Positions 22,779 to 34,608 of a DNA stretch of 64,000 nt are shown piece by piece. The stretch spans positions 186,001 to 250,000 of the forward strand of contig JARGPN010000001.1 in assembly GCA_029213045.1 (NCBI GenBank), in the 5' to 3' direction. A program made the position numbers and the translations under genes. This stretch comes from Alcanivoracaceae bacterium (GTDB lineage: Bacteria > Pseudomonadota > Gammaproteobacteria > Pseudomonadales > Alcanivoracaceae). Position 1 is the first letter of the stretch, and the number at the start of each line of letters is the position of its first letter. The notes beneath the pieces are model-generated. The model had not been told where the DNA came from. It did not search any database and saw only the letters and a list, made by a program, of their open reading frames with translations.

Positions 22779-24689
22779 ATGGGCAAGATTATTGGTATTG
22801 ACTTAGGTACCACCAATTCATGTGTCGCGGTAATGGAAGGCGACAAAGTTAAGGTGATTGAGAATAGCGAAGGCGCGCGTACCACGCCGTCGATTATCGC
22901 TTACGCCGAAGAAACGTTAGTGGGTCAAGCTGCTAAGCGTCAGGCGGTGACCAATCCGACCAACACTCTTTATGCGATCAAGCGTTTGATTGGCCGTCGT
23001 TTTGAAGATGATGTTGTGCAGAAAGACATCAAGATGGTGCCGTACAAAATTGCCAAGGCGGACAATGGTGACGCTTGGGTAGAAGTAAAAGGCGAAAAAA
23101 TGGCACCGCCGCAGATCTCTGCGCAAGTGCTCAAGAAAATGAAAAAAACCGCAGAAGATTACCTCGGTGAAACCGTCACTGAAGCGGTCATCACCGTGCC
23201 TGCGTATTTTAACGATTCCCAGCGTCAGGCAACAAAAGATGCAGGTCGCATCGCCGGTCTAGACGTTAAGCGTATTATCAATGAGCCAACAGCTGCTGCG
23301 CTGGCTTATGGCATGGATAAAACCGACGGTAAAGATCGCAAAATCGCCGTCTACGATTTGGGTGGCGGTACCTTCGACGTATCGATCATTGAAATTGCAG
23401 ATGTCGATGGCGAAAAACAATTTGAAGTATTGGCAACCAATGGCGACACGTTCCTTGGTGGTGAAGATTTCGATTTGCGCTTGATTAATTTCCTCGCTGA
23501 CGAATTTAAGAAAGATTCGGGTATTACGTTGTCGGGCGACGCGCTTGCCATGCAGCGTTTAAAAGAAGCGGCGGAAAAAGCCAAGATCGAATTGTCTTCC
23601 AGCGAACAAACCGAAGTGAACTTGCCGTACATCACTGCAGACAACACTGGCCCTAAGCATTTAGTGGTGAAAGTGACGCGCGCGAAGTTGGAATCACTGG
23701 TTGAAGATTTAGTGACTAACTCTTTGGCGCCATGCAAAACAGCATTGGCCGATGCGGGCTTAAAAAACAGCGACATCACCGACGTGATTTTGGTGGGTGG
23801 TCAAACGCGCATGCCGATGGTGCAGAAGAAAGTTGCTGAGTTCTTCGGTAAAGAGCCACGTAAAGATGTAAACCCAGACGAAGCGGTTGCAATCGGTGCT
23901 GCATTGCAAGGCGCGATTATGTCCGGCGATGTGAAAGACGTGCTGTTGCTAGACGTTACGCCACTGACATTGGGCATCGAAACAATGGGCGGCGTCATGA
24001 CGCCAATCATTGATAAAAACACCACGATCCCAACGAAGGCATCGCAAGTGTTTTCCACCGCAGCGGATAATCAAACAGCGGTAACCGTGCATGTGTTGCA
24101 GGGCGAGCGTAAGCAGTCTGCGCAAAACAAATCACTTGGCCAATTTAATTTGGAAGACATTCCGCCAGCACCACGCGGCATGCCACAAATTGAAGTGACT
24201 TTTGATATCGATGCGAACGGTATTTTGCATGTTGGCGCGAAAGACAAAGCCACCGGCAAAGAGCAAACCATTCAGGTGAAAGCAAACTCCGGTTTGTCTG
24301 ATGACGAAATCGATCAAATGGTGAAAGACGCGGAAGCTCACGCTGACGAAGATAAAAAATTCGAGAAGCTAGTGAGTGCGCGTAACCAAGGCGATCATTT
24401 GGTTCACGCCAGCAAGAAGACGCTGGAAGAAGCAGGCGACAAAGCCACGGAAGAAGATAAAACCAATATCACCGCAGCGGCTGCCGCGCTTGAAGAAGCG
24501 TTGAAAGGCAGTGACGCCGATGACATCGAAGCAAAAACCAAAGTGCTGGCGGATGCTTCTGCGGAATTGGCGCAACGCATGTATGCCGATGCAGCGCAGC
24601 AAGAGCAGCCTGCTGAAGGCGAGCCGGCACCAGCGGGTGACGATGTTGTCGATGCGGAATTTGAAGAAGTTAAAGACGACAAGAAGTAA
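22779..24689 (+). CDS. dnaK: Molecular chaperone DnaK (Hsp70)
   Basis: A 636-aa ATP-dependent chaperone, cytoplasmic. Signatures: [17 protein letters not shown] at the N-terminus, [30 protein letters not shown], the interdomain linker [15 protein letters not shown], and the acidic tail [11 protein letters not shown]. The ATG at 22779 (MGKIIGID) follows an AGGAGAGAG ribosome-binding site; a GTG 6 codons upstream is not needed. It is preceded by its own sigma-32 promoter. dnaJ follows after 110 bases. Confidence 0.98.
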   Translation: MGKIIGIDLGTTNSCVAVMEGDKVKVIENSEGARTTPSIIAYAEETLVGQAAKRQAVTNPTNTLYAIKRLIGRRFEDDVVQKDIKMVPYKIAKADNGDAWVEVKGEKMAPPQISAQVLKKMKKTAEDYLGETVTEAVITVPAYFNDSQRQATKDAGRIAGLDVKRIINEPTAAALAYGMDKTDGKDRKIAVYDLGGGTFDVSIIEIADVDGEKQFEVLATNGDTFLGGEDFDLRLINFLADEFKKDSGITLSGDALAMQRLKEAAEKAKIELSSSEQTEVNLPYITADNTGPKHLVVKVTRAKLESLVEDLVTNSLAPCKTALADAGLKNSDITDVILVGGQTRMPMVQKKVAEFFGKEPRKDVNPDEAVAIGAALQGAIMSGDVKDVLLLDVTPLTLGIETMGGVMTPIIDKNTTIPTKASQVFSTAADNQTAVTVHVLQGERKQSAQNKSLGQFNLEDIPPAPRGMPQIEVTFDIDANGILHVGAKDKATGKEQTIQVKANSGLSDDEIDQMVKDAEAHADEDKKFEKLVSARNQGDHLVHASKKTLEEAGDKATEEDKTNITAAAAALEEALKGSDADDIEAKTKVLADASAELAQRMYADAAQQEQPAEGEPAPAGDDVVDAEFEEVKDDKK

Positions 24690-24740
24690 TCGTAACGCTA
24701 AGCGCTAAGCATCGCGCCCAACGTTAGAGGCACCATTCGC

Positions 24741-24763
24741 AACGCCGGGCACCGCCCGGCGTT
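24741..24763 (+). terminator. Hairpin between dnaK and dnaJ
   Basis: AACGCCGGG (24741-24749) pairs with CCCGGCGTT (24755-24763). There is no T-run, so it may be a leaky terminator or an mRNA-stability or processing element that sets the dnaK:dnaJ ratio. Confidence 0.6.
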
Positions 24764-24799
24764 AGCGTGTGAGAACCTAAATAGAAGTAGTTGTTGCTT

Positions 24800-25930
24800 A
24801 TGTCCAAACGTGATTTTTATGAAGTGCTCGGCGTTGAAAAAAATGCGGGCGCGGATGAACTAAAGAAAGCTTATCGCCGCTTGGCAATGAAGCATCACCC
24901 TGACCGCAATCAGGACGACAAAGAGGCCGAGGCGAAATTTAAAGAAGCCAAGGAAGCCTACGAGGTGTTGTCCGATGAACAAAAACGGGCAGCCTATGAT
25001 CGCTTTGGCCATGACGGTGTGAACGGTCAGGCTGGTGGCGGTCATGGTGGCGGTCACGGTGCTGGCGGATTCGGCGATATCTTTGGCGATATCTTCGGTG
25101 ACATTTTTGGCGGTGCTGGCGGCGGTCGTCGTCGTGGTCCTGCGCGTGGTTCCGATCTGCGCTACACCCTTGAGCTTGATTTAGAGCAAGCAGTGCGTGG
25201 TACCAGCGAAAAAATTCGCGTGCCGACGTGGGTGGGTTGCGAAGTGTGTGACGGCACCGGCGCGAAAGATAAAGCCGATCCTGTTGCCTGTGGCACCTGC
25301 GGTGGCGCGGGTCAGGTCAGAATGCAGCAGGGTTTTTTCACCGTGCAGCAAACCTGCCCAACCTGTCGCGGCGCTGGCACAACGATTAAAAATCCTTGTG
25401 GTAGTTGCCAAGGCCAGGGCCGTAAGCAAAGCACCAAAACCTTGTCGGTAAAAATTCCTGCGGGGGTTGATACTGGCGATCGCATTCGTCTTGCTGGTGA
25501 AGGCGAAGCGGGCATGCACGGCGCGCCCGCTGGCGACTTGTATGTGCAAGTGTCGGTGCGCGAGCACAAAATTTTCCAGCGTGATGGCAACGATTTGCAC
25601 TGTGAAGTGCCTATGTCGTTTGTCGATGCGGCGCTGGGAGGGTCCATTGAAGTGCCCATGCTCGACGGCAAGGTGATGCTGAAGGTCCCCGCTGAAACGC
25701 AAACCGGCAAGATGTTCCGATTGCGCGGCAAGGGCGTCACGTCCGTTCGCGGTGGTCCGCCGGGGGATTTGATTTGTCGTGTTGAGGTGGAAACGCCGGT
25801 TGGCCTCACGTCGGATCAAAAAGATCTGCTGCGTCAGTTTCAAGACTCGCTGGATCAAGGCGGCTCTAAGCATAACCCTATGAAAACAAGCTGGTTCGAA
25901 GGCGTTAAACGCTTTTTTGACGGCATCTAA
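24800..25930 (+). CDS. dnaJ: Chaperone DnaJ (Hsp40)
   Basis: A 376-aa cochaperone that stimulates DnaK ATPase. The J domain is at 1-70 with HPD at 33-35. A Gly/Phe-rich linker follows ([20 protein letters not shown], with [10 protein letters not shown] repeats). Four CxxCxGxG zinc repeats ([32 protein letters not shown]) and the C-terminal substrate domain come next. The ATG at 24800 is chosen; TTG codons three positions upstream are less likely. I see no separate sigma-32 promoter, so it is read from dnaK. Confidence 0.97.
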   Translation: MSKRDFYEVLGVEKNAGADELKKAYRRLAMKHHPDRNQDDKEAEAKFKEAKEAYEVLSDEQKRAAYDRFGHDGVNGQAGGGHGGGHGAGGFGDIFGDIFGDIFGGAGGGRRRGPARGSDLRYTLELDLEQAVRGTSEKIRVPTWVGCEVCDGTGAKDKADPVACGTCGGAGQVRMQQGFFTVQQTCPTCRGAGTTIKNPCGSCQGQGRKQSTKTLSVKIPAGVDTGDRIRLAGEGEAGMHGAPAGDLYVQVSVREHKIFQRDGNDLHCEVPMSFVDAALGGSIEVPMLDGKVMLKVPAETQTGKMFRLRGKGVTSVRGGPPGDLICRVEVETPVGLTSDQKDLLRQFQDSLDQGGSKHNPMKTSWFEGVKRFFDGI

Positions 25931-25937
25931 TTTGTTT

Positions 25938-25973
25938 CCGGGCCGCGCTGCGGCCCGGATTCCAGTCTTTTTT
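25938..25973 (+). terminator. Terminator downstream of dnaJ
   Basis: CCGGGCCGC (25938-25946) pairs with GCGGCCCGG (25950-25958). ATTCCAG and a run of T follow. Confidence 0.75.
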
Positions 25974-26054
25974 CGACCCCGAAATGTGAATTCTGAGACG
26001 TTCGACGGATTGTTGCCGTCTGTGCGGCTGCTATAGTTTTGTCATCATTACAAA

Positions 26055-26062
26055 AATAACAA
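26055..26062 (+). promoter_or_regulatory. Candidate Hfq/Crc (CA) motif in a leader
   Basis: AATAACAA fits AAYAAYAA and ends 12 bases before the ATG of the next gene, where a ribosome-binding site should be. No good Shine-Dalgarno is present. Hfq/Crc binding at such sites blocks translation in Pseudomonas. The presence of a crcZ-like RNA in this window makes this worth noting. Confidence 0.35.
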
Positions 26063-26074
26063 TAGAGCTTAAAT

Positions 26075-27232
26075 ATGAGCCGCTTCCTATTTGCCCTGAG
26101 TTTGCTCCTGCTCGGTCATGTCGCTGTCGCCGCAACGCCGCTGGAAAGCGCGCAAGCGAGAGCACGCGCCACCTTTGAGCAGAAAAACAGCGCCCAATTC
26201 GACATTGATCCCGCCATTTTGAACGCCCGTTGGCAAACGGTGCCGTTCGATCAAAAGCCGTACATGTTTACCTTCAAGGAAATAGAGCTGTACTGGGATC
26301 GCTTTATGCGTGGCCTGCGCATTCCGTACCCGTCGCCCGCCTATTTAAAAGATCGCTACGCCCGTTATCCGCGTTTTATGCACACGTTGGGCTACCAAGA
26401 TAATGATTGGGAACAGCACAGCTTAAATGTATTGGAAACGTGGCAAGCGTATATGCGCGGCGACTTCCAGCACGCATACAACCTTGGCAAGAAGTACGGC
26501 GGCTACGCGCTTATTCCTGCCATTTTTGGTGAGATTCTTCAGGGTGTTTATCTGGCCCGTACCAATGAAGAGAAGCAAACCTTTCTGCAGGACGCAATCA
26601 AGAATATCCAGCTGCTCAGCGAGCAGATGCCCATACTGCCAAGCGAAGAGGGTGTGCACGAAGAGTATGTGTTGATGCGCTTGGGCTATGCCTACGCGGT
26701 TGCGCGATTAGCGGAAGATGCGCCGGTGGCAAAAACACTGACAGCAGGCTACGCGCCTGCGGTGATTAATTCCGCCACTGAGGCGTTGGCGGTGGATTCG
26801 GATCACCCGTTAACCTTGGCGTTAAATGCCGCCTTCGATGCCAACGTTATTCGTCGAGTTGGCAAAGGCATGGGCCGAATTACGTTTGGCGCTCAGCCGA
26901 TCAATGCGGAGGCGGATTTCAATAAAGCCATCGGTTTGGCGGGCGACATGGCGATTATCCGTTACGAATACGCCAACAGCCTGCTTTATATCGGTAAGGA
27001 TGAAGAGGCGGCGAACGCGATGAAGCAGCTGCAAGCCGCCGCCGCGATGACGGCCGGCTATAGTATGGAAGCTCTTGATGTTTTGTACGCGCGCAAACGT
27101 TTGGTGGAAGTGCGCTCTTGGCAGGATTCCGGTATCAGCTTCGGAAAATTCGATCGCAAGCGTCGCAAATACATGGAACGTACCGGCGAAAACCTTTACA
27201 GCGTGGTCAGTCGCCCGTTTCTGGTGAACTAA
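26075..27232 (+). CDS. Secreted helical-repeat protein, unknown
   Basis: A 385-aa protein with a clear signal peptide (MSRFLFALSLLLLGHVAVAA, cleavage after about residue 20). The mature part is predominantly helical, with alternating Ala/Tyr/Leu patterns like TPR-type repeats (AYNLGKKYGGYALIPAIFGEI, YEYANSLLYIGKDEEAANAM). It probably resides in the periplasm. I do not recognise the family. Position between dnaJ and dapB is not known to me as conserved in Pseudomonas. A possible Hfq/Crc site lies at the ribosome-binding region. Confidence 0.7.
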   Translation: MSRFLFALSLLLLGHVAVAATPLESAQARARATFEQKNSAQFDIDPAILNARWQTVPFDQKPYMFTFKEIELYWDRFMRGLRIPYPSPAYLKDRYARYPRFMHTLGYQDNDWEQHSLNVLETWQAYMRGDFQHAYNLGKKYGGYALIPAIFGEILQGVYLARTNEEKQTFLQDAIKNIQLLSEQMPILPSEEGVHEEYVLMRLGYAYAVARLAEDAPVAKTLTAGYAPAVINSATEALAVDSDHPLTLALNAAFDANVIRRVGKGMGRITFGAQPINAEADFNKAIGLAGDMAIIRYEYANSLLYIGKDEEAANAMKQLQAAAAMTAGYSMEALDVLYARKRLVEVRSWQDSGISFGKFDRKRRKYMERTGENLYSVVSRPFLVN

Positions 27233-27310
27233 CTGGCGCGAGCGGCTACACTTAGCCTCCTGATACATTCTTTTGTAGAAGCCTGTTTGCAGTCGATGAC
27301 GGCCGGATAA

Positions 27311-28168
<858 letters not shown>

Positions 28169-28192
28169 CGCTCACAGAATGCCTGTTTCTCC

Positions 28193-28221
28193 GTGACAGG
28201 CGCGCCGTCACCCCCTACAAT
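28193..28221 (+). promoter_or_regulatory. Sigma-70 promoter of carAB
   Basis: GTGACA (28193-28198), a 17-base spacer, then TACAAT (28216-28221). Each box matches consensus at five of six positions. It lies 137 bases upstream of the carA start. Confidence 0.65.
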
Positions 28222-28274
28222 TACGACCCGCCCTAAGGGGTCCGCGGCAGACGAAAATCCGCAATAAATAGCTG

Positions 28275-28308
28275 AGCGAGGTGGAAAGCTTTCCATCTCG
28301 CTTTTTTG
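28275..28308 (+). terminator. Terminator/attenuator hairpin in the carA leader
   Basis: AGCGAGGTGGAAAG (28275-28288) pairs with CTTTCCATCTCGCT (28289-28302), followed by TTTTTT. It sits between the predicted carAB promoter and carA, so it could attenuate carAB rather than only end dapB. GGCAGACG (28246-28253) and CGTCTGCC (28316-28323) flank it and can pair as an enclosing stem. Confidence 0.7.
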
Positions 28309-28358
28309 CGACGCGCGTCTGCCTGCCACCCCGCCCCCAACATCTACTGGAGGTTACC

Positions 28359-29492
28359 TTGACGGTACCGGCCCTACTCGCACTGGAAGACGGCAGTATC
28401 TTCCGGGGTGTCGCCATCGGTGCGCCCGGCGAAGCCGTTGGAGAGGTGGTTTTTAATACCGCCCTGACTGGTTATCAGGAAATCCTGACAGATCCCTCGT
28501 ACGCTGAGCAGATCGTCACCCTGACCTATCCTCATATCGGCAACGTTGGCGTGAATGCTGAAGATGCAGAGTCTGATCGCGTTTGGGCCAAAGGCCTGAT
28601 CATTCGCGATCTGGCGATGACCGTATCGAATTTCCGCGCAGAAAAATCGTTGCCGGAATATCTGAACGACAACAACATTGTTGGCATCGCCGATATCGAC
28701 ACCCGCCGTCTTACGCGTATCTTGCGCGAAAAAGGCGCGCAGAACGGCTGCATCATCGCCGGTGACGATATCAGCGAAGAAAAAGCTCTTGCCGCCGCGC
28801 GCGCCTTCCCCGGTTTGAAGGGCATGGATCTCGCCAAAGAAGTCACCACGGATAAAACATTTTCGTGGACTGACAGCACATGGGTGTTGGGCGAAGGCCA
28901 TGGCACGCTCCAGAACGAGCAGTTCCATGTTGTAGCCTACGACTTTGGCGCCAAGCGAAATATTTTACGCATGCTGGTTGAGCGCGGATGTCGCCTCACA
29001 GTTGTGCCTGCGCAAACCTCGGCGAAAGATGTTTTAGCGTTGAAGCCAGACGGTGTGTTTTTATCAAATGGCCCTGGCGATCCAGAGCCTTGTGATTACG
29101 CTATCGCCGCCATCAAAGATATTTTAGAAACCGATATTCCTGTGTTTGGTATTTGCTTGGGCCATCAGTTGCTGGCGCTGGCGAGCGGAGCGAAAACACA
29201 GAAAATGAAATTCGGTCATCACGGCGCCAACCATCCCGTGAAAGATATCGAAAAAGACGTGGTGATGATTACCAGTCAGAACCACGGCTTTGCGGTGGAT
29301 GAATCCACTTTGCCGGCGACACTCAAAGCAACGCATGTGTCGTTGTTTGATGGATCGCTGCAAGGTATTCATCGTACCGACAAACCGGCGTTTAGCTTTC
29401 AGGGTCACCCCGAAGCAAGCCCCGGCCCGCATGATGCGGCTTCCCTGTTCGATCACTTTATCGAACTCATGCAACAAGCGAAAAACGGGTAA
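28359..29492 (+). CDS. carA: Carbamoyl-phosphate synthase small subunit CarA
   Basis: A 377-aa glutamine amidotransferase subunit, supplying ammonia for carbamoyl phosphate (arginine and pyrimidine synthesis). The N-terminal domain begins [16 protein letters not shown]; the class I amidotransferase domain contains the nucleophile elbow FGICLGHQ and the catalytic [11 protein letters not shown] choose the TTG at 28359, which has GGAGG 5 bases upstream and matches family starts; an upstream in-frame ATG (28281) lies in the leader hairpin. carB starts 6 bases after its stop. Confidence 0.95.
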   Translation: MTVPALLALEDGSIFRGVAIGAPGEAVGEVVFNTALTGYQEILTDPSYAEQIVTLTYPHIGNVGVNAEDAESDRVWAKGLIIRDLAMTVSNFRAEKSLPEYLNDNNIVGIADIDTRRLTRILREKGAQNGCIIAGDDISEEKALAAARAFPGLKGMDLAKEVTTDKTFSWTDSTWVLGEGHGTLQNEQFHVVAYDFGAKRNILRMLVERGCRLTVVPAQTSAKDVLALKPDGVFLSNGPGDPEPCDYAIAAIKDILETDIPVFGICLGHQLLALASGAKTQKMKFGHHGANHPVKDIEKDVVMITSQNHGFAVDESTLPATLKATHVSLFDGSLQGIHRTDKPAFSFQGHPEASPGPHDAASLFDHFIELMQQAKNG

Positions 29493-29498
29493 GCGCCG

Positions 29499-32400
29499 AT
29501 GCCAAAAAGAACGGACATTAAAAGCATTCTGATTATTGGCGCTGGGCCGATTGTGATCGGTCAGGCGTGTGAATTCGATTACTCCGGCGCGCAGGCGTGT
29601 AAAGCGCTTCGCGAAGAAGGCTATCGCGTTATTTTGGTGAACTCGAATCCAGCCACCATTATGACCGACCCAGCCATGGCGGACGCGACCTACATCGAGC
29701 CAATTACTTGGCAAACGGTTGCGAAAATTATCGAAAAAGAACGCCCTGACGTTTTGCTGCCAACCATGGGTGGTCAAACCGCATTGAACTGTGCGCTTGA
29801 TCTGGCTCGTGAAGGCGTGCTGGAAAAGTTCGGCGTAGAAATGATTGGCGCCAACGCGGACGCAATTGATAAAGCAGAAGATCGTCAGCGTTTCGATAAA
29901 GCCATGAAGAAAATTGGTTTGGAATGCCCCCGTGCTGCGATTGCACATAGCATGGAAGAAGCATTTCAAGTGCTCGATTCCATCGGCTTTCCGTGCATCA
30001 TTCGCCCAAGCTTTACCATGGGTGGCTCAGGCGGTGGCATTGCGTATAACCGCGAAGAGTTCGAAGAAATTTGTTTGCGCGGTTTAGATTTATCGCCGAC
30101 AAAAGAATTGCTGATCGATGAATCATTGCTCGGTTGGAAAGAATATGAAATGGAAGTTGTCCGCGATAGAAAGGACAACTGCATTATCGTTTGTACCATT
30201 GAAAACTTTGATCCAATGGGTGTGCACACAGGCGATTCGATTACGGTTGCGCCCGCACAAACGTTGACCGACAAAGAATTTCAAATCATGCGTAACGCCT
30301 CGTTGGCGGTGCTTCGCGAAATCGGCGTCGAAACCGGCGGCTCCAACGTGCAGTTTGGCGTGGACCCAGAAACTGGGCGCATGGTTGTTATTGAAATGAA
30401 TCCGCGTGTGTCGCGCTCGTCGGCATTGGCATCGAAAGCAACCGGTTTCCCGATTGCAAAAGTGGCCGCCAAGCTGGCAATCGGTTACACCTTGGACGAA
30501 CTTCAAAACGACATTACGAGTGGTAAAACGCCCGCGTCGTTCGAGCCGTCCATCGATTACGTTGTGACAAAAATCCCGCGCTTTAACTTTGAGAAATTTG
30601 CCGACGCAGATCCTACGCTGACCACACAGATGAAGTCTGTGGGTGAAGTGATGGCGATTGGTCGTAATTTCCAAGAGTCTCTGCAGAAAGCCATGCGCGG
30701 ATTGGAAACCGATTCGTCTGGCTTCGATCCGAAGCTCGATGCTGACGAAGGCAATATGCGTGAGCGTGTTGCGCAAGCGTTAGCGGTACCCACGCCGGAT
30801 CGTTTGTGGGTGCTGGGTGATGCATTCCGTGCCGGTTATACCGTTGACGAGTTGTACCAGCTCACCAAAATCGACAAATGGTATTTGGTGCAAATTGAAG
30901 ATTTAATTCGCGACGAACAAACGCTATCGGCGGGTACGTTCAGCAGCTTAGATAAAGACACCTTGTATCGCTTAAAGCGCAAAGGTTTTGCTGACGAACG
31001 CTTGGCGACGTTGCTTGGCGTTAAAGAAGCCGACATTCGCAGCAAGCGCTACGAATTGAATATTCGTCCGGTGTATAAACGCGTCGACACCTGTGCTGCG
31101 GAATTTTCTACCAGCACCGCGTATATGTATTCCTCTTACGACGAAGAGTGCGAATCTGCACCGAGCGATCGCGATAAAATCATGGTGCTTGGTGGCGGTC
31201 CAAACCGTATTGGCCAGGGCATTGAGTTTGATTATTGCTGTGTGCACGCAGCGCTCGCCATGCGCGAAGACGGTTACGAAACCATTATGGTGAACTGTAA
31301 CCCTGAAACGGTTTCCACGGATTACGACACCTCCGATCGTTTGTACTTCGAGCCGGTGACGCTTGAAAACGTATTGGAAATTGTCGCGAAAGAAAAACCC
31401 AAAGGTGTGATCGTTCAGTACGGCGGTCAAACGCCATTGAAGCTGGCCCGTGCACTGCAGGCGGCGGGTGTGCCCATTATTGGTACCAGCCCAGACGCCA
31501 TCGATGAAGCGGAAGACCGCGAGCGGTTCCAGCAACTGGTGACCAAGCTAGCGCTAAAACAGCCACCTAACCGCACCGCACGTAGCGCCGATGAAGGCTG
31601 CAAGCTGGCCGCGGAAATTGGCTATCCATTGGTGGTGCGTCCGTCGTATGTACTGGGCGGTCGCGCAATGGAAATCGTCTATAACGAAGACGAGCTGCGC
31701 AGCTATATGAAAAATGCTGTGTCGGTGTCGAACGAGTCGCCGGTATTGTTAGATCGTTTTCTCGATGACGCTGTTGAAGTGGATGTCGATGCGGTCAGCG
31801 ACGGCAAACAGGTTGTTATCGGTGCGATCATGCAGCATATCGAGCAGGCGGGTGTTCACTCTGGTGATTCCGCTTGTTCTTTGCCGCCGTATGCGTTGTC
31901 GGAAGACGTGCAAAACGTGATGCGCGAACAGTCTCGCGCTATGGCGTTAGAGTTGGGCGTGATCGGTTTGATGAACGTGCAGTTCGCAGTGAAAGACGGC
32001 GACGTGTATGTGTTGGAAGTAAATCCACGCGCATCCCGTACTGTGCCGTACGTGTCCAAAGCTATTGGTGTGTCGCTGGCGAAGATTGCTGCGCGCTGCA
32101 TGGCGGGCACGAGCTTGGCGGATCAGAAGTTCACCAGCGAAATTGTGCCGAAAGAATATTACGTAAAAGAAGCGGTGTTCCCGTTTAATAAATTCCCGAA
32201 AGTCGATCCAATTCTTGGCCCGGAAATGAAGTCAACGGGCGAAGTCATGGGTGTTGGTGCGACGTTCGCAGAAGCCTTTACCAAAGCCGCGCTGGGTGCC
32301 GGTGATCGGTTGCCACGTAAAGGCACGGCATTTATTTCTGTGCGCGAATTCGATAAGCCAGCCGCCGTTGAAGTGGCTCGTGATCTGGTTGCCAACGGAT

Positions 32401-32726
32401 TTAAATTGGTGGCTACGCGAGGCACGGCGAAAGTGATTGAGGCAGCAGGCATTGCGGTGGCATCCGTTAATAAAGTGCTTGAAGGACGCCCGCACATCGT
32501 TGATATGATCAAGAACGGCGACGTTGATTTGATTATTAATACGACAGAAGGCAAGCAAGCCATACGCGACTCTGCAGCGATCCGTCGTTCTGCATTGCAG
32601 CGCAAGGTGTACTACACAACGACCATTACTGCAGCGCGCGCGGTTTGTCAGGCAGTTTCGACAGACGCAACAGACAGTGAAATTGAAGTGCGTCGACTGC
32701 AGGACTTACACGCTAACCGAGCGTGA
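29499..32726 (+). CDS. carB: Carbamoyl-phosphate synthase large subunit CarB
   Basis: A 1075-aa synthetase with two homologous ATP-grasp halves, each with a pre-grasp domain ([22 protein letters not shown] in the first, [19 protein letters not shown] in the second). An oligomerisation region lies between them. A C-terminal MGS-like allosteric domain (about 940-1075, [18 protein letters not shown] and [14 protein letters not shown]) binds UMP/ornithine-type effectors in the family. Full length, coupled to carA. Confidence 0.98.
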   Translation: MPKRTDIKSILIIGAGPIVIGQACEFDYSGAQACKALREEGYRVILVNSNPATIMTDPAMADATYIEPITWQTVAKIIEKERPDVLLPTMGGQTALNCALDLAREGVLEKFGVEMIGANADAIDKAEDRQRFDKAMKKIGLECPRAAIAHSMEEAFQVLDSIGFPCIIRPSFTMGGSGGGIAYNREEFEEICLRGLDLSPTKELLIDESLLGWKEYEMEVVRDRKDNCIIVCTIENFDPMGVHTGDSITVAPAQTLTDKEFQIMRNASLAVLREIGVETGGSNVQFGVDPETGRMVVIEMNPRVSRSSALASKATGFPIAKVAAKLAIGYTLDELQNDITSGKTPASFEPSIDYVVTKIPRFNFEKFADADPTLTTQMKSVGEVMAIGRNFQESLQKAMRGLETDSSGFDPKLDADEGNMRERVAQALAVPTPDRLWVLGDAFRAGYTVDELYQLTKIDKWYLVQIEDLIRDEQTLSAGTFSSLDKDTLYRLKRKGFADERLATLLGVKEADIRSKRYELNIRPVYKRVDTCAAEFSTSTAYMYSSYDEECESAPSDRDKIMVLGGGPNRIGQGIEFDYCCVHAALAMREDGYETIMVNCNPETVSTDYDTSDRLYFEPVTLENVLEIVAKEKPKGVIVQYGGQTPLKLARALQAAGVPIIGTSPDAIDEAEDRERFQQLVTKLALKQPPNRTARSADEGCKLAAEIGYPLVVRPSYVLGGRAMEIVYNEDELRSYMKNAVSVSNESPVLLDRFLDDAVEVDVDAVSDGKQVVIGAIMQHIEQAGVHSGDSACSLPPYALSEDVQNVMREQSRAMALELGVIGLMNVQFAVKDGDVYVLEVNPRASRTVPYVSKAIGVSLAKIAARCMAGTSLADQKFTSEIVPKEYYVKEAVFPFNKFPKVDPILGPEMKSTGEVMGVGATFAEAFTKAALGAGDRLPRKGTAFISVREFDKPAAVEVARDLVANGFKLVATRGTAKVIEAAGIAVASVNKVLEGRPHIVDMIKNGDVDLIINTTEGKQAIRDSAAIRRSALQRKVYYTTTITAARAVCQAVSTDATDSEIEVRRLQDLHANRA

Positions 32727-32736
32727 GGGGATACGT

Positions 32737-33213
32737 ATGCAAAGATATCCAATGACAACTGAAGGTGCTGCGGCGTTACGCGAAGAGCTGCAGCGTTTAA
32801 AAACAGTTGATCGTCCGCGCATTTCTAAAGCGATTGCGGAAGCGCGTGAGCACGGCGATTTAAAAGAAAACGCTGAGTATCACGCCGCCCGCGAAGAGCA
32901 AGGTTTTGCTGAAGGTCGTCTGCAGGAAATCGAAGCGAAGCTATCCGCTGCGCAGATTATTGATATCCGTGAAATTCCGCACTCCGGAAAAGTTATTTTC
33001 GGCACCACGGTGAGCATCATCAATACAAACACTGATGAAGAGAAGAAATATCAAATCGTTGGTGATGATGAAGCGGATATTAAGAAAGGTAAGATCTCGG
33101 TGAACTCTCCGATTGCCCGTGGCTTAATCGGCAAAGAAGAGGGTGACGTTGTGAGAATTGAAACGCCGAGCGGCATTATTGAGTACGAAATCGATCAGGT
33201 AGAGCATCTATAA
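32737..33213 (+). CDS. greA: Transcription elongation factor GreA
   Basis: A 158-aa factor that enters the RNA polymerase secondary channel and stimulates cleavage of backtracked RNA. The N-terminal coiled coil contains [38 protein letters not shown], with tip acidic residues in GDLKENAEY; the C-terminal FKBP-like domain ends [13 protein letters not shown]. The ATG at 32737 gives the canonical N-terminus; it begins 10 bases after the carB stop. Confidence 0.97.
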   Translation: MQRYPMTTEGAAALREELQRLKTVDRPRISKAIAEAREHGDLKENAEYHAAREEQGFAEGRLQEIEAKLSAAQIIDIREIPHSGKVIFGTTVSIINTNTDEEKKYQIVGDDEADIKKGKISVNSPIARGLIGKEEGDVVRIETPSGIIEYEIDQVEHL

Positions 33214-33314
33214 CTGAGTCTGCGAGGATGGTTTTGCAGGCGGACATGTTGGCAAACGCGATTGAAGGGTTTGCCAGCAAGTCCTCGAAGACACACCAAT
33301 AAATAGCCGAGTTG

Positions 33315-33629
33315 TTACTCGCCGGTGGCGCGCAATAAATTGGACAGTTTTGGATTCGGTTTTTTCGCGGCACGGTAGAGCAACGCAATCGTGCCGATGC
33401 TTTGTACCAATTCGCAATCACCCGCCTCGCACAGTGCAGCAATTACCTCGGCACGATCTTCACGCGTTTCAGCGTTCACTTTCACTTTAATGAGCTCGTG
33501 ATCTTCTAAGCGTCCGTTGAGCTCGTCCACAAAGTTTTCAGTCAGGCCATTGCCGCCGAAAATCAGCACCGGCTTAAGGTGATGGCCAATGGATTTAAAG
33601 CGCTGCTTATCCTGTTTGTTCAGTGGCAT
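33315..33629 (-). CDS. yhbY: RNA-binding protein YhbY (CRM domain)
   Basis: A 104-aa protein of the YhbY/CRM family, associated with 50S precursor subunits. Motifs: LKPVLIFGGNGLTENFVDELNGRLEDHELIKVKV (GxxG loop) and IGTIALLYRAAKK. Convergent with greA and divergent from rlmE. The greA side contains a short hairpin pair (TGGCAAAC/GTTTGCCA near 33250-33280) without a T-run. Confidence 0.93.
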   Translation of the reverse strand: MPLNKQDKQRFKSIGHHLKPVLIFGGNGLTENFVDELNGRLEDHELIKVKVNAETREDRAEVIAALCEAGDCELVQSIGTIALLYRAAKKPNPKLSNLLRATGE

Positions 33630-33844
33630 GGTGTTCTCCGTAAAAGGGCGGCTATTCTAGAGCTTGGGTGGCGCTATTGGAAATGTTGATCTCGCGTTTG
33701 CGCTGAGGTTGGTCCCAGGCCCGAACCAGGACAAAGACAGCGTCGCGGTTTGTCAGCGCCGGAGCGGCATGGGCGGCCAAACTGCAACACTATGAAGATG
33801 CACAATTTAGAAGTAGGAGAGAGCGCGCGGCGCTCAAACATGTC

Positions 33845-34468
33845 ATGGCACGATCCAAAAGTAGCCAGCGTTGGCTAAAAGAACACTTTGATGACCATTG
33901 GGTGGCACGCGCCAAAGCCGAAGGTTATCGCTCCCGAGCGAGCTTTAAGTTGTTGGAAATCAATGAAAAAGACAAGTTGCTTCGGCCGGGGATGCGGGTA
34001 TTGGATCTTGGCGCGGCGCCGGGCGGCTGGTCGCAGGTGGCGTCTCGATTAATCGGCAGCCGCGGCCAGATCGTTGCCAGCGATATTCTCGCCATGGAGG
34101 CTATTCCTGACGTCACCTTCCTGCAGGGGGACTTTCGTGAGGACTCTGTGTTCCAAGAACTGCTCAATATTCTCGATGGCGGCAAGGTAGACCTTGTTTT
34201 ATCGGATATGGCCCCCAATATGTCAGGGAATAGGTCAGTAGATGTGCCCAAGGCGATGTATTTGGCCGAGTTGGCGCTGGATATGGCGCAAAAGGTGTTA
34301 GAACCTGATGGCCGTTTCCTAGTCAAAGCCTTTCAAGGCGAAGGCTACGACCAGTACCGCCGCGACTTTCAGGCGGTATTTAGCAAGATGACCACGCGTA
34401 AACCGGAGGCCAGCAGGCCCCGTTCTAACGAGGTCTATTTATTGGGGTCAGGCCTGAAAATGGTGTAA
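33845..34468 (+). CDS. rlmE: 23S rRNA (U2552) 2'-O-methyltransferase RlmE
   Basis: A 207-aa FtsJ/RrmJ-type methyltransferase. The start [19 protein letters not shown] and [12 protein letters not shown] carry the first catalytic Lys; the SAM loop is [22 protein letters not shown] and [10 protein letters not shown] supply the remaining K-D-K-E residues. It is upstream of ftsH, the classic ftsJ-ftsH pairing. Confidence 0.97.
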   Translation: MARSKSSQRWLKEHFDDHWVARAKAEGYRSRASFKLLEINEKDKLLRPGMRVLDLGAAPGGWSQVASRLIGSRGQIVASDILAMEAIPDVTFLQGDFREDSVFQELLNILDGGKVDLVLSDMAPNMSGNRSVDVPKAMYLAELALDMAQKVLEPDGRFLVKAFQGEGYDQYRRDFQAVFSKMTTRKPEASRPRSNEVYLLGSGLKMV

Positions 34469-34608
34469 GTTAGCGCCTGATAACAAGATTTTATTGATGT
34501 GTCGCCGGCAGCGGTTGCATGTCGCATTTCCGCGCAGCTAGGCGATGTTCACCGGTTTGGTGGGTTGCCAAGGGGTTGTGCGGTACACAAAAAAAGGTGA
34601 GGTGTGCG

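Noticed and set aside
24404-24682. Long Ser/Ala-rich antisense frames under dnaK, grpE, carAB, nusA, infB and pnp
   Set aside because: Shadows of strongly codon-biased genes on the opposite strand; low-complexity composition.
33214-33314. Small RNA in the greA-yhbY gap
   Set aside because: Only a short hairpin pair (TGGCAAAC/GTTTGCCA) without promoter or T-run; more likely a convergent transcription end.
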